This document shows, one piece after another, positions 52,814 through 62,180 of a stretch of 64,000 bases of DNA. Every line of letters starts with the position of its first letter. Position 1 is the first letter of the stretch. A program made the translations under genes and the position numbers. The notes beneath the pieces were generated by a model, which was not told the DNA's origin, ran no database searches, and worked only from the letters and a program-made list of their open reading frames with translations. This stretch comes from Williamsia sp. 1138. Its GTDB lineage: Bacteria; Actinomycetota; Actinomycetes; Mycobacteriales; Mycobacteriaceae. The DNA lies in assembly GCF_002095435.2 (NCBI RefSeq), contig NZ_MJEJ02000041.1:62001-126000 (forward strand). Direction: 5' to 3'.

Positions 52814-53679
52814 TCGTCGACGATCTGGCCGAGATCCTCGATCCTGAATCCTTGGGAAAAAATGTCTTCCGCGCGCGATCGCGTCCTTCGCTGCCTGGTC
52901 GGGTATTCGGTGGCCAAATGCTCGGACAGGCGGTCATCAGCGCCGGACGAACCGTTCCGGCGCAGCAACTCCCGCATTCGTTGCACGCATACTTCGAGCG
53001 CGCCGGCGACTGGGCTCTGCCGATCGATTATTCGGTTCAGTGTGAGCGCGACGGGCGCTCGAGCTCGCGCAGACGCGTGGTCGCAACGCAGGGAGAGCAC
53101 CGACTACTGACTGCGGAGCTGTCATTCCATACCTCAACCAATGATGCGCCGGAACCGGTGCGGCAGCCGATCGACGTGGAACAGGCGTCGTGGGCCACCA
53201 CCGAGTCCGACACCGACATGGTGGAGACGATCAACACCTGGCTTGGCAAGCTCGGTCAGATGCTGCGGCTCGAGGTTCGCTTCTTTGAGGAGCCGATGCG
53301 CGCGCGCACCTTGCGGACGGGCTCGGCTCCGGCGGAGCAACGATTTCTGGTGAGGCCGCTCGACCGGCTCCCGGACGATCCATTGGTCAACGCTGCCGCG
53401 CTCGCGTACCTGTCCGACATGTTCTTGCTGGCCACTTCTCTGGGGCCGCGGGGCATGATCATGGGTGACCCCCGGGTCCGTGCCGCCAGCCTCGACCACG
53501 CCCTGTGGTTCCAAGGGGGTCCGTTGACCGGCGGGTGGCTCCTTCACGAAACGGCGTCCGTGTGGTCGTCGTCGAATCGCGCTCTTTGCCAAGGACACAT
53601 CCTTGATGTGACCGGTCGACACGTCGCCCGCACGACACAAGAAGGGCTGGTTCGAATCACCCATGACCGACCGTCGTAG
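52810..53679 (+). CDS. acyl-CoA thioesterase II (TesB-like), 289 aa
   Basis: Double-hotdog thioesterase: LPGRVFGGQMLGQAVISAGR, LHAYFERAGDW in the first half; RAASLDHALWFQGGPLTGGW carrying the catalytic Asp and a C-terminal TTQEGLVRI with the Gln. It would release CoA from dead-end acyl-CoAs. ATG overlaps the TetR stop by 4 nt and its end overlaps the LLM start by 17 nt. Second TesB-type gene of the window. Confidence 0.93.
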   Translation: MIVDDLAEILDPESLGKNVFRARSRPSLPGRVFGGQMLGQAVISAGRTVPAQQLPHSLHAYFERAGDWALPIDYSVQCERDGRSSSRRRVVATQGEHRLLTAELSFHTSTNDAPEPVRQPIDVEQASWATTESDTDMVETINTWLGKLGQMLRLEVRFFEEPMRARTLRTGSAPAEQRFLVRPLDRLPDDPLVNAAALAYLSDMFLLATSLGPRGMIMGDPRVRAASLDHALWFQGGPLTGGWLLHETASVWSSSNRALCQGHILDVTGRHVARTTQEGLVRITHDRPS

Positions 53680-54574
53680 TCCTGCGCTCCGGTTCGGCAT
53701 CTTCATGCCGCAACTGGGAGTTTCCGCCACGGAGATGATCGCCGCCGCCCGCAATGCAGAGGAGGCTGGTTTCGATTCCTTCTGGATCATGGACCACCTC
53801 TACGCTCCTGGTGCGCCGCAGTTCGACACACTCGAGAGCTGGACGCTTCTCTCCGCGATCGCAGCCTCGACGTCGACAATTCGTCTCGGGCATCTGGTGG
53901 GATGCAATCCCTTCCGCCATCCGTCGCTCCTGGCCAAGATGGCGGCCACCGTGGATCAGATCTCCGGCGGCCGCTTGGAGCTGGGTCTCGGGTGGGGTTC
54001 GGTGGACGACGAGTTCGGAATGTTCGGCTTCGACGTCGGCACCCGCCGAGAACGTGCCGAACAGCTCGGCGAGACGATCTACATCCTCCGGATGATGTTC
54101 TCGGGAGAACCGTTCGACTATGCAGGCAAACACTTTCAGTTGTCGGGCGCCTATGGTCTACCGACTCCGGTGCGAGGGACGATCCCCATCCATATCGGCG
54201 GTGCCGGTAAGCAATTGACGATGCCGCTCGTGGCGGAACACGCAGACTGGTGGAATTGCGTTGCCGCCGCACGCCCGAGATTCGACGAGCTCGCGCCGCT
54301 ACGCGGAACCGCGAAGATTTCGGTGCAGTATCCGGTCGGTGTCGTGGTCGAGGAAGAATCCCGCGCGAAGGTAGCCGAACGAGCGGCTCGCAGAATGCCC
54401 GAATCAGGTTGGGGGCCGACGCTGATCGAGACACCGGGGGAGTTGGCGGCGACGTTCACGTCAGAGGCCGAGCGGGGTGTCGAACTCGCGATCGTGCGGT
54501 TCCACGATCGCGCCGACCCGGACACCATCGCCGTGTTCGGCAGTGATGTCATTGCCGCTCTGCGTGGTTACTGA
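53663..54574 (+). CDS. LLM-class F420-dependent oxidoreductase, 303 aa
   Basis: Luciferase-like barrel: FGIFMPQLGVSATEMIAAAR, FDSFWIMDHLYAPGAPQF, GGRLELGLGWGSVDDEFGMF then GFDVG, and HIGGAGKQLTMPLVAEHADW. Motif pattern is that of actinobacterial F420-dependent enzymes; the substrate is unknown. Last gene of the SDR-TetR-TesB-LLM operon; beyond it lies the relic zone. Confidence 0.92.
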   Translation: MTDRRSPALRFGIFMPQLGVSATEMIAAARNAEEAGFDSFWIMDHLYAPGAPQFDTLESWTLLSAIAASTSTIRLGHLVGCNPFRHPSLLAKMAATVDQISGGRLELGLGWGSVDDEFGMFGFDVGTRRERAEQLGETIYILRMMFSGEPFDYAGKHFQLSGAYGLPTPVRGTIPIHIGGAGKQLTMPLVAEHADWWNCVAAARPRFDELAPLRGTAKISVQYPVGVVVEEESRAKVAERAARRMPESGWGPTLIETPGELAATFTSEAERGVELAIVRFHDRADPDTIAVFGSDVIAALRGY

Positions 54575-54602
54575 CTGATCGTCGGCATCGCGCGCGCAGC
54601 CG

Positions 54603-55200
54603 TCACGCCTCCAGATCCAGATCACGGAGAAGCGAATCCATCTGTGCTCCGCCCCTGCCGCGACACCCGCGCCGGCCACGATGTGCACGGCGTCCGCCTC
54701 GATACCGGCAACGTTCAGTTCGGCCAGCTCTGCGGGGTCGATGACCGATCCCGCGAGATCTTGTGTATTCCCGGTCGCCGCAGCACCTACCGAGGGTTGG
54801 AAAGCCTGCGGGTTGGTGCCGAGTCCGGTCGCCACGCGGCCCGGGCACAAGACAGACGCGCCCACTCCGGGGGCCACCGCCGCAGTTCGAGATTCAGGGA
54901 CTCGGTCAGCCCGACCACTGCGTGCATCGTTGCGTTGTAAGGGGCGTCGTCGGCAGCGGCATCAAACCACCGGCAGATGCGGTGTTGAGGATGTGACCGG
55001 TGCCGTGCTGGAGTAGCAGGGGCGCGAATGTTGTGACCTCGTGCACCCCGCCCATCAACTTGATGTTGCTGAGCCACTGCCATGTTTGTGGTTGTTGCTC
55101 CCACATCGGTGCCCGGGCCCGACAACCCCGGCGTTGTTGCAGACGATGTCGACATGTCGTCCTTGATCGCGGCCAGCACGAGATAGTCGGCGTCAGGATC
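54603..55200 (-). pseudogene. decayed short-chain dehydrogenase gene
   Basis: SDR signatures appear in order on the minus strand but in changing frames: VDIVCNNAGVVGPGTDVG (about 55150-55100), TFAPLLLQHGTGHILNTASA then GGLMPLPTT, APYNATMHAVVGLTESLNLE, APGVGASVLCPGRVATGLGT, ending HRMDSLLRDLDLEA and stop at 54603. At least four frameshifts and no recognisable TGxxxGxG N-terminus; not functional. Probably an ancestral neighbour of the catabolic genes. Confidence 0.78.
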
Positions 55201-55825
55201 GCTGCCACCGAGGATGGCAGTCGCCCGGGTGCTCATCGCGGACAGGGGAGGATGATCGTCCCTGTGGGCGAACGTGGCATGACCACGCATTAGATCCCTC
55301 TCATCGACATCATCAGTCAGCAAACGACCGGAGCGGTCCTCCAAATTAGCCATCATCACCTTCCCTAGCAATCCTGGCCGCACCTGCGGGCCGCGGACAT
55401 CGGTAAGAACCCAGCCGCTCGCTGCGAGTTCGTCAAATGGATACACCAACATGAAGGCCGCCCGCTGGAGGAGGTCTTCGGTGACAGTAGTGCTGTGGTG
55501 TCGCCGGCCGCCCGCAGCGCGCGCAGCCCTTCACGCTGGCAGCTGACACGGTCGAGTTGGTCGATGACACAGCTTTTGCATTGGTCTGCAACGCTTTTGC
55601 TGGTTGTAGAATTCGCTGTCTACGCCCAGTTCTGTTGTCTGTCATCGTAGATGTACAGCGGAGCCCGCGGGGTTCAGGCTTAGGTATCGCTGAAACTCCG
55701 GATGTTTGGCGGCCAGTAGCGGCTGGATTCGGTGCATTTACGATCGGCCAACTTCGCGGTCGGCCCGCGAGATGTGAACGAGCACTCGGATCAAGCGTCT
55801 AGACGATTTCCCCTAAGCTTCCCCT
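55201..55825. other. gene-poor stretch between relic and TetR gene
   Basis: Short open frames only, none with ribosome site or family motif. A minus frame at 55452-55208 (YPFDELAASGWVLTDVRG) may be an unrecognised N-terminal remnant. No repeat, tRNA or insertion-sequence end seen. It marks the boundary between the catabolic island and the mce block. Confidence 0.4.
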
Positions 55826-56446
55826 ATGACGGTGGCAAAGAGTTCCGACCCAAGGGTCTCGCGGACGCAAGCCGCAGTGCGCGATACGGCTCGGGCGCTC
55901 TTCGAAGAAGAGGGCGCGGCGGGTCTAACGCATCAGCGGGTGGCGCAACGCTCGGGCGTCGGGCGCGCCACGATCTATCGGCATTGGCCCGAAACCGTTG
56001 ACTTGCTGTCAGAGGCGCTTCAAACGGTCGACGAGCCTCTTCTGCGCCCCGGACGTGGTCCGCTACGGGCGTGGCTGCGTCGAGAGATGACACGGTTGGC
56101 AACGGATCTGGCTGAGCCGACCGGGACTCAGTTCGTTGCTGCGATTATCACCAGCGCCGATAGCGATCCGCGGATCGCGAGTATTCGCGACGACTTGATG
56201 CGGCGGACTGTACACACCCTGGCGTCGATGCTGGACCGTTTTGAACCAACAGACTCGGACGAGCCGTCGGACCCGGAGCTGTTGTTGACCCAGTTGGTCG
56301 GGCCGCTGATCGTGCAGGTGTCGATTATGCGTAATCGGGTTGATCGCCGGTTCATCGACCAAGTAATAAATTCAGCCCTCGCGGGCCGGGGTATCTCCTC
56401 ACGTGGGCAAGGTTCAGCGCGTACAGGCCCACGACCTGCACGTTGA
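55826..56446 (+). CDS. TetR-family regulator, 206 aa
   Basis: Helix-turn-helix: AVRDTARALFEEEGAAGLTH, QRVAQRSGVGRATIYRHWPE, followed by a helical domain (FVAAIITSADSDPRIASIRD). Convergent with the last Mce-associated gene, whose stop is 8 bp away, so the two ends nearly meet. It may regulate the mce operon, whose promoter lies outside the window, but nothing here proves that. Confidence 0.9.
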   Translation: MTVAKSSDPRVSRTQAAVRDTARALFEEEGAAGLTHQRVAQRSGVGRATIYRHWPETVDLLSEALQTVDEPLLRPGRGPLRAWLRREMTRLATDLAEPTGTQFVAAIITSADSDPRIASIRDDLMRRTVHTLASMLDRFEPTDSDEPSDPELLLTQLVGPLIVQVSIMRNRVDRRFIDQVINSALAGRGISSRGQGSARTGPRPAR

Positions 56447-56453
56447 GGGCTCG

Positions 56454-57494
56454 TCAGATCGGCTTGAACTCGTCGACGAGCCAGTGGCCGTCGACGTGGA
56501 CGAGATTGACTTGGACGGTGCTGGCCACCTTGGTCGGTTGCGGGTTGTCGACAGTGGTAGTGGTCTGGTTGATGAATACCAGGACTGTGGCGTTGTGTGC
56601 ATCCGCGGAGACGACACCGGCGCCGACTGCTTCGGCTTGGGTGTCGACCTTCTTTTCTTTTGCGGCGGGTATCACGACCTCTTTGGTGTATTTCGAGTAG
56701 TAGTCCAGGAAGCCGCCAGTCAGGGTTTTGGCCGCCGAATTGAGATCTGCCTCGACGCTGTCGGGTTGGTAGGACAGCAGCGCGACGGTACTTGACTGCG
56801 CTACTCTCGCCACGTCGTCGTACGCCGCCGCGGAGGCCTGGTCCTGGCGGTATTGGTCGAAATACTGCGTCGCCACCAGTGTGCCTACCGCCAGGACCGT
56901 GGCGGCCAAGACGCCGATCGACCAACCGATCGTTCGAGTCGGCGCGGCTCGGTCTGTTGTGATGACCCTTGTTCCGTGAATTATGTCGGCAAATGTTCGA
57001 CGCTTCCGATCGCGCAGGGGGTAGAACCATCCGACCAAGAGCGGGACAGTGTCGATCACGTGTGTCACCTGACGTGCCCCGGACCGGACGATACCGATCG
57101 GATCACCGGTTTCCGCGCTTTCGGTGGTGATGGACATCGCCGACTTTCCCATCGTAAGACCGGAACGCCCTTGTAGAACAACTACATTGAAAACGAGAAA
57201 ACCTACGATTGCGACGGCGGCGATCCCGCATACGATTGTTGGCCACGTCTCGACTCCAGTGGTCAGGATGATCCCCACAAGGGAAGTGATGGCGATCGCG
57301 GGTAACACCACATCGATGCCGTACGCGTAGAGTTGGCGGCTCCACGATGCGTAGGTAATCGTGTCGTTGTCCATATCGTTGTCGGGGTCACTGGTAGCGC
57401 GGTCGTCGGTGCCGGGTGACGTGCCCGGTTCATCTGGCGTGGTGATCAGCCCGTCGTCGGGAGCGTCTGTGGAGAGTTCGGTGTCGGTGGTCAT
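56454..57494 (-). CDS. RDD-domain membrane protein with Mce-associated C-terminal domain, 346 aa
   Basis: N-terminal acidic linker, an RDD-type membrane unit (ITYASWSRQLYAYGIDVVLP, helices about 57-80 and 85-108), a third helix near 195-215, then a soluble Mce-associated domain (YDDVARVAQSSTVALLSYQ to HVDGHWLVDEFKPI). Mce-associated proteins stabilise or assist Mce lipid importers. Fusion of RDD and Mas-like parts in one chain is notable. ATG overlaps the upstream stop by 4 nt. Confidence 0.85.
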   Translation of the reverse strand: MTTDTELSTDAPDDGLITTPDEPGTSPGTDDRATSDPDNDMDNDTITYASWSRQLYAYGIDVVLPAIAITSLVGIILTTGVETWPTIVCGIAAVAIVGFLVFNVVVLQGRSGLTMGKSAMSITTESAETGDPIGIVRSGARQVTHVIDTVPLLVGWFYPLRDRKRRTFADIIHGTRVITTDRAAPTRTIGWSIGVLAATVLAVGTLVATQYFDQYRQDQASAAAYDDVARVAQSSTVALLSYQPDSVEADLNSAAKTLTGGFLDYYSKYTKEVVIPAAKEKKVDTQAEAVGAGVVSADAHNATVLVFINQTTTTVDNPQPTKVASTVQVNLVHVDGHWLVDEFKPI

Positions 57495-58357
57495 GATGCG
57501 ATGTACTCCATATTCGAGACTTTCAACCAGTCGCCCTGTGGTGCGACTGTGACGCGGACCCGAAACGTTCGGGGCTCTTCCTGTGCTCCTGCTGAATTAG
57601 TGACTTTGGCGGTCGCGGCGATGACAACCTGTGCGCTGTTGTCCGGGTTGACCTTCTCCAGACCTGCGCCGCTGATCGATGCGGTGGTGGTGACCTTCGC
57701 CTGTTTCACGACGTCGACGAACGGGGCGGCTTGGGGGCTGAATTCTTCCTGCCACTTGCCGGTGGCGTTGTCTAGGATGCGCTTGATGTCGGCGTCAGCG
57801 GAGTTGAAGTTGACTGACAAGATGTTCAGAACGCCTTGCCGGGCGGCCTGGATGTATGCCGTGTGCTTCGCGGTGGTGTCGTCTGCTTGTTGATGCTTGT
57901 CGAAAAAATAGGCACTTAGGCCTATTCCGGCGACGACCAGGGCCACCAATACAACCGCAGCCAGTGGGAGCAGCAGCCGCCTCGTCTTCGTCGATGTGAC
58001 CTCGTTGTCCGATGGATCGGAGGCGTTCTGGGCCCCATCGGTGTCTAAGGCTGCGCCGGCGTCCAGGGTCTGGGCGTCATCGTCGATGGAGTCTGTCGTC
58101 TCGGATGATTCTTCCTTTTTGGTGGCGGCAGTGGTCGACGTCGACTCCAACTGTACCGAGGTGGTCGGTGCGCTGTCGGTCTTGTGTGCGGCGATCGCCG
58201 CGGCCAGCGCGGCTGAGCGTGCTTGCGCAAGTTTGAGTTCGGCCTCGGCTTCGATGGCCCGGGCCTGGGCGAGTTCGGCCTGTGCCTGTAGTCCGTGTGT
58301 GTCAGCGCTGTCTGAGGCAGTCCGGTTCAGCTCTGTGGAGTCATCATTGTCTGCCAT
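57491..58357 (-). CDS. Mce-associated membrane protein (Mas-like), 288 aa
   Basis: Long N-terminal region: Ala/Glu-rich helix (LQAQAELAQARAIEAEAELK), Ser/Thr/Asp-rich linker, one transmembrane helix (LLLPLAAVVLVALVVAGIGL), then a Mas domain (QGVLNILSVNFNSADADIKR; WLKVSNMEYIAS). Overlaps MceF by 31 nt and the RDD protein by 4 nt. Expected to sit in the cell envelope with the Mce complex. Confidence 0.88.
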   Translation of the reverse strand: MADNDDSTELNRTASDSADTHGLQAQAELAQARAIEAEAELKLAQARSAALAAAIAAHKTDSAPTTSVQLESTSTTAATKKEESSETTDSIDDDAQTLDAGAALDTDGAQNASDPSDNEVTSTKTRRLLLPLAAVVLVALVVAGIGLSAYFFDKHQQADDTTAKHTAYIQAARQGVLNILSVNFNSADADIKRILDNATGKWQEEFSPQAAPFVDVVKQAKVTTTASISGAGLEKVNPDNSAQVVIAATAKVTNSAGAQEEPRTFRVRVTVAPQGDWLKVSNMEYIAS

Positions 58358-59763
58358 GATGTTTCCTTTCGGTTAGGGTCGTCGTTTGTTGCGACGTCAG
58401 CCTGTTTGTATGACTTGCCGTCGCTGCCGACGTAACTGCCGGTGGCGGGGTCGTAGGAGGCGGTGCCGACGGCCGGTGCTCCCGCAGGCCGCCCGCCCGC
58501 GACGGTCGAGGCCAACTGGTCGTATAGGGGGTTGTCTACATAGGGCCTGGGATCACCGATCCACGGGTTTGTTCCTACCGGCTTGTAGGTTTGGTCGCTC
58601 TTGCAGATGTCCACGGTCGGGGCGCGCTTGCCAGGTTTGTCCATGCAGGGGTAGTTGCGTGCCCCGCGACTCGCGTTCTGATCGTCCTGCGGTAGTGCGC
58701 AATACAGTGATTCCGGGGTGCGGACCGGGGAATCGACTGCGGCAGCGCTGCGTCGTTCTGAGGCCGGAAGGAAACCGACGGTGCAAGGTTCTGGCAGGTT
58801 CAGGTTCAAGTTGAATGACAAGTAGCCAGCTTTGTTCCCGCTGCGGTTCGGATAGGTGATGGTATCCATCGCGGCGGCTCCGAGCGGCAGGATCACCAGT
58901 AACTGTTCCAGGCTCGCGTTGTAGGTCACCGCGACCTGTCCGAGGCTGACCAGATTGGCCAGCAGTATGGGTGCGGTCGGTTTGAGTTGCTGGAAGAGTT
59001 TGGTCGATTCGTCCAACGCGGGCTTTCCCGAGGTGATCAGGTGTCGGACGGTTGCATCGCTGCCGGCCAATTGGCCAGTGAGTGACTTGACGTTGCCCGA
59101 CCACTGTCGGATGGCAGGGTCGCTGGCTTCGATGGCACCGAGCAGCGGCGCGGCCCCGTCGATCAATCCAGTGATCGGTTGCAGATTTGTCGCGGCATCC
59201 TCGACGACCGCATGCGTGGAGTCGAGGAGTCGTTGCCAGGTCGGTCCGGCGTTGTTGAAGGCGAGGTAACTCTCGTCCACGACGGTCTGGAGTTGGTCAC
59301 GGGGCAAAGCGTCGAGGCTGGTGTTGACGGTGTCGATCAGCGGCCCGACCTCCTGTGGGACAGAGGTTCTGTCCAGGCCGATCAGGTCGCCATCACGGAG
59401 GTAGGGTTCGTTGTCGTTGCGCGGGACGAGATCGATGAATTGTTCGCCGATGGCCGATCGACTGTGCACGTCGGCGTTCAGATCGGCTGGTACCGGGGTG
59501 TCGCTGGACAGTTTCATGGTCGCCTGGACCCCGGACGGTGTGATGTCGATCTTCTCGACCTTGCCGATCTGTGTTCCGCGGTAGGTGATGTTGGCCGTCG
59601 GGTAGAGCCCGCCGGTGCTGGTGAACTCGGCACGGACCGTGTAAGTCCCCCACCCCGCAAGGGTCGGTACCTGCAGATACTTGACCGCCATTGTGACCAC
59701 GGCCACCATGGTCAGCGCGGAGAAGATCACCAGCTGGATTCGGATGAATCTCGAGAGTTGCAC
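58327..59763 (-). CDS. MCE-family protein, MceF-like, 478 aa
   Basis: Sixth Mce protein of the operon: one N-terminal transmembrane helix (about 10-28), MCE domain about 38-112 (VRAEFTSTGGLYPTANITYR; DVHSRSAIGEQFIDLVPR), a long helical barrel-like region, and a disordered C-terminal tail with Cys residues (YPCMDKPGKRAPTVDICK). Mce proteins form hexameric tunnels for lipid or steroid uptake with YrbE permeases. Stop overlaps the Mas gene. Confidence 0.9.
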   Translation of the reverse strand: MQLSRFIRIQLVIFSALTMVAVVTMAVKYLQVPTLAGWGTYTVRAEFTSTGGLYPTANITYRGTQIGKVEKIDITPSGVQATMKLSSDTPVPADLNADVHSRSAIGEQFIDLVPRNDNEPYLRDGDLIGLDRTSVPQEVGPLIDTVNTSLDALPRDQLQTVVDESYLAFNNAGPTWQRLLDSTHAVVEDAATNLQPITGLIDGAAPLLGAIEASDPAIRQWSGNVKSLTGQLAGSDATVRHLITSGKPALDESTKLFQQLKPTAPILLANLVSLGQVAVTYNASLEQLLVILPLGAAAMDTITYPNRSGNKAGYLSFNLNLNLPEPCTVGFLPASERRSAAAVDSPVRTPESLYCALPQDDQNASRGARNYPCMDKPGKRAPTVDICKSDQTYKPVGTNPWIGDPRPYVDNPLYDQLASTVAGGRPAGAPAVGTASYDPATGSYVGSDGKSYKQADVATNDDPNRKETSWQTMMTPQS

Positions 59764-59765
59764 TA

Positions 59766-60911
59766 CTACCCACCTCCGGTGACGGGGTCGGTCAATGGAT
59801 TTGGGGTTCCGAGACCGGGCTGGCGGACCTTCGTTCTACCCATCGCAGTCTCCAGCGCCGTGAGCTGGCCTTCGACCGGTGTGCCCTGCAGCATGGAGTT
59901 GTCGATCCGCCCCAGCGTCAGATCGATGATCGCCGACAGGTTCGCGTAGTCGCCGCGCACCCACTTCGACAGAGTTGTCTCCGGCCACGGCCAGGTGGCG
60001 TACAGCCCGAACGCCTTGGTGAGGTCGTCGCCGGGGGAATCAGCCAGCGCCTTCATCACCGGGCCCAGGTTGCGCAGATTGTCGATGATGTCGTTCTTGC
60101 TCGCGGTGAGGACCTCGTCGCTCACCGCCGCAAAGTCACCGACGACCTGGACAGCACCGAGAATGTTCGCGCGTTGCTTGTTGAGCACCTCAAGGGCCGG
60201 AGGGATGGCCTTGAGAGCATTGGCGAGGACGTCGGTCTGCCGATTGACGTTCTCCGACAGCCGGTTCAAGCCCTCCATCGCTGAGATGATGTCGTCTTTC
60301 TGGTTCACCAGGCGATCGGAGAAGGTATCGAGATCACCGAGCAGAGACCGCACCTGGGACTCGCGTCCGGACAGAGCGGCATTGACCTCACCGGTGATCT
60401 CTTGGATCTGGCCCAGGCCACTGCCGTTGAACACAGTTGATACGACGGCCAGAGTCTGTTCGGTGGTCGGGTAGTTCGCCGCCCGCTCCAGTGGGATCGT
60501 GTCGCCATCGACGAGCCGACCTTCAGGCCTGGCTTCGATCGGAGGAGCAAGTTCGATGTGCTGGCTGCCGAGCAAACTTGTCTGACCCACGGTGGCCGTG
60601 GAGTTTGCGGGAAGCTCGACGTCCTCGGCGAGGGAGACGGTTACCCGGGCGTGCCAGCCTTCCCGCTGGATGTCGGTGACGTTTCCGACCGTGACGTCAG
60701 CAACCCGCACTCGTGAGTTTTGTTCTATGGCAGTGACATCGGGCATTTGGATGTACACGTGATAGGCGTCGGAGCCGCCGCCGGTACCCGGCAGTGGCAC
60801 AGAGTTCAGACCCCGCCACTGTCCGCACCCGCTGAGTACGAGAACAGCGACGGTCGCAGCGGCGATTGTCATCTTCCCGCCCAAGGACAAACGCATGATG
60901 TGGCGGATCAT
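59766..60911 (-). CDS. MCE-family lipoprotein, MceE-like (LprK-like), 381 aa
   Basis: Lipoprotein signal: VAVLVLSGC with Cys29 (Cys24 if the Met at residue 6 is the start), MCE domain about 47-125 (YHVYIQMPDVTAIEQNSRVR), then helical coiled region. The fifth Mce protein in this operon type is normally a lipoprotein, which fixes the order. ATG directly follows the MceD stop (TAG). Confidence 0.92.
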   Translation of the reverse strand: MIRHIMRLSLGGKMTIAAATVAVLVLSGCGQWRGLNSVPLPGTGGGSDAYHVYIQMPDVTAIEQNSRVRVADVTVGNVTDIQREGWHARVTVSLAEDVELPANSTATVGQTSLLGSQHIELAPPIEARPEGRLVDGDTIPLERAANYPTTEQTLAVVSTVFNGSGLGQIQEITGEVNAALSGRESQVRSLLGDLDTFSDRLVNQKDDIISAMEGLNRLSENVNRQTDVLANALKAIPPALEVLNKQRANILGAVQVVGDFAAVSDEVLTASKNDIIDNLRNLGPVMKALADSPGDDLTKAFGLYATWPWPETTLSKWVRGDYANLSAIIDLTLGRIDNSMLQGTPVEGQLTALETAMGRTKVRQPGLGTPNPLTDPVTGGG

Positions 60912-62180
60912 CTAATTACCTCCCAGCAGTCCCGGTAGCCCTGCACGAGGGTCGACCGTGCGCGATCGGGTCACCGGTGCACCGATGTTCGGGTTGAGGA
61001 AAGGTTCGGAGTAGTCGACCTGCTCCTTGCGAGCCTGCACACCCTCTACGGGATTCACCCCGAAAGGCGGGTAGTTGAACTGGATGCTCTTGAGGACCGG
61101 GGCGAGATACTGGACACAGAGTTTGGCGGACTCCTCGGCACCCTTTTGGCTGGCTGCTTGGATGGCACCGCAGATGAATTGGACTGGATTCTGGAATTGG
61201 GTTACCGCGAGCGCGCCGGTGAGCGCGCCCTGGGCCGGCTGATAGATGTTGAGCGCGTTGGCGAAGGCGTTCGGCGCGACGTGGAGGAGCTGTTCGAGGG
61301 CTGGTTTGCTGTTGTTGAGGGTCGTGGTGACCTCGGTCAAGCGCTCTACCGCGTGGCTGAGTTTGTCCCGATTGTCGGCGACAAAGGTTGTGATCTCGTC
61401 GGTGACATTGTCGATGTCGGAAAGAGCGCCGCTCAGTTCGTTGTCGGTGTTGGTCAACACCTGCGTCACCGAGGCGAGCCGTCCGTTAAACTGGACGATC
61501 TGCTGATCGCTCGAAGCCAGCGCGTCGACGAAGACCTGGAGATCGCGGATCACCGCGAACAGGTCGTCGCGGCCATCGGAAAGCGTTGTCATCGCATCGG
61601 ACAGCTTGGAGACGGTGTCGTTGATCTGCTGGCCCCGCCCGTCGAGATTGTTCGCCGCGGAATCGATGAATCCTCCGAGCGGGCCGCTGGGCTCGGATGT
61701 GGTGGGGGCCAACGACGACGCGAGACGTTCGAGTTGGGCCCGGAAATCGTCCCACTCGACCGGAACTGCGGTCCGGTCCAGGCCGATCCTGGCGCCGTCC
61801 ACCATCGTTGGTCCGCTGCCGTATGCAGGAGTCAGCTGGATGGCACGCGAGGACACCAGGCTCGGCGAGAGGATGACCGCTTTGGCATCAGCCGGTACTT
61901 TGACCGACGAGTCATAGTGGAAGGTGATCTTGACCTTGTCGCCCTGGGGAACGATCGTGTCGATCGCACCCACCTTGATTCCGAGTACGTAGACGTCGTC
62001 GCCCTCGTAGATCCCCGATGCGGTGGGGAACTCCGCTGTGACGGACGTTCGTCCGACCGACTCGTAAAGATGCCAGCCGCCGGCAACGGCAGCGCCGACG
62101 ACGAGCACTGCCACCGTCACCACCGCCACGCTCGCAACGGTGCCCAGGCGACCCCACGCCGCTGATAGTCTGCGCTTCAT
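60912..62180 (-). CDS. MCE-family protein, MceD-like, 422 aa
   Basis: N-terminal helix (VAVVTVAVLVVGAAVAGGWH), MCE domain about 45-125 (TAEFPTASGIYEGDDVYVLG), long helical region with repeated LxDxxxxL-type heptads and a C-terminal Pro-rich tail (APVTRSRTVDPRAG). ATG shares a base with the MceC stop (TGATG). Part of the tunnel subunits. Confidence 0.92.
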   Translation of the reverse strand: MKRRLSAAWGRLGTVASVAVVTVAVLVVGAAVAGGWHLYESVGRTSVTAEFPTASGIYEGDDVYVLGIKVGAIDTIVPQGDKVKITFHYDSSVKVPADAKAVILSPSLVSSRAIQLTPAYGSGPTMVDGARIGLDRTAVPVEWDDFRAQLERLASSLAPTTSEPSGPLGGFIDSAANNLDGRGQQINDTVSKLSDAMTTLSDGRDDLFAVIRDLQVFVDALASSDQQIVQFNGRLASVTQVLTNTDNELSGALSDIDNVTDEITTFVADNRDKLSHAVERLTEVTTTLNNSKPALEQLLHVAPNAFANALNIYQPAQGALTGALAVTQFQNPVQFICGAIQAASQKGAEESAKLCVQYLAPVLKSIQFNYPPFGVNPVEGVQARKEQVDYSEPFLNPNIGAPVTRSRTVDPRAGLPGLLGGN

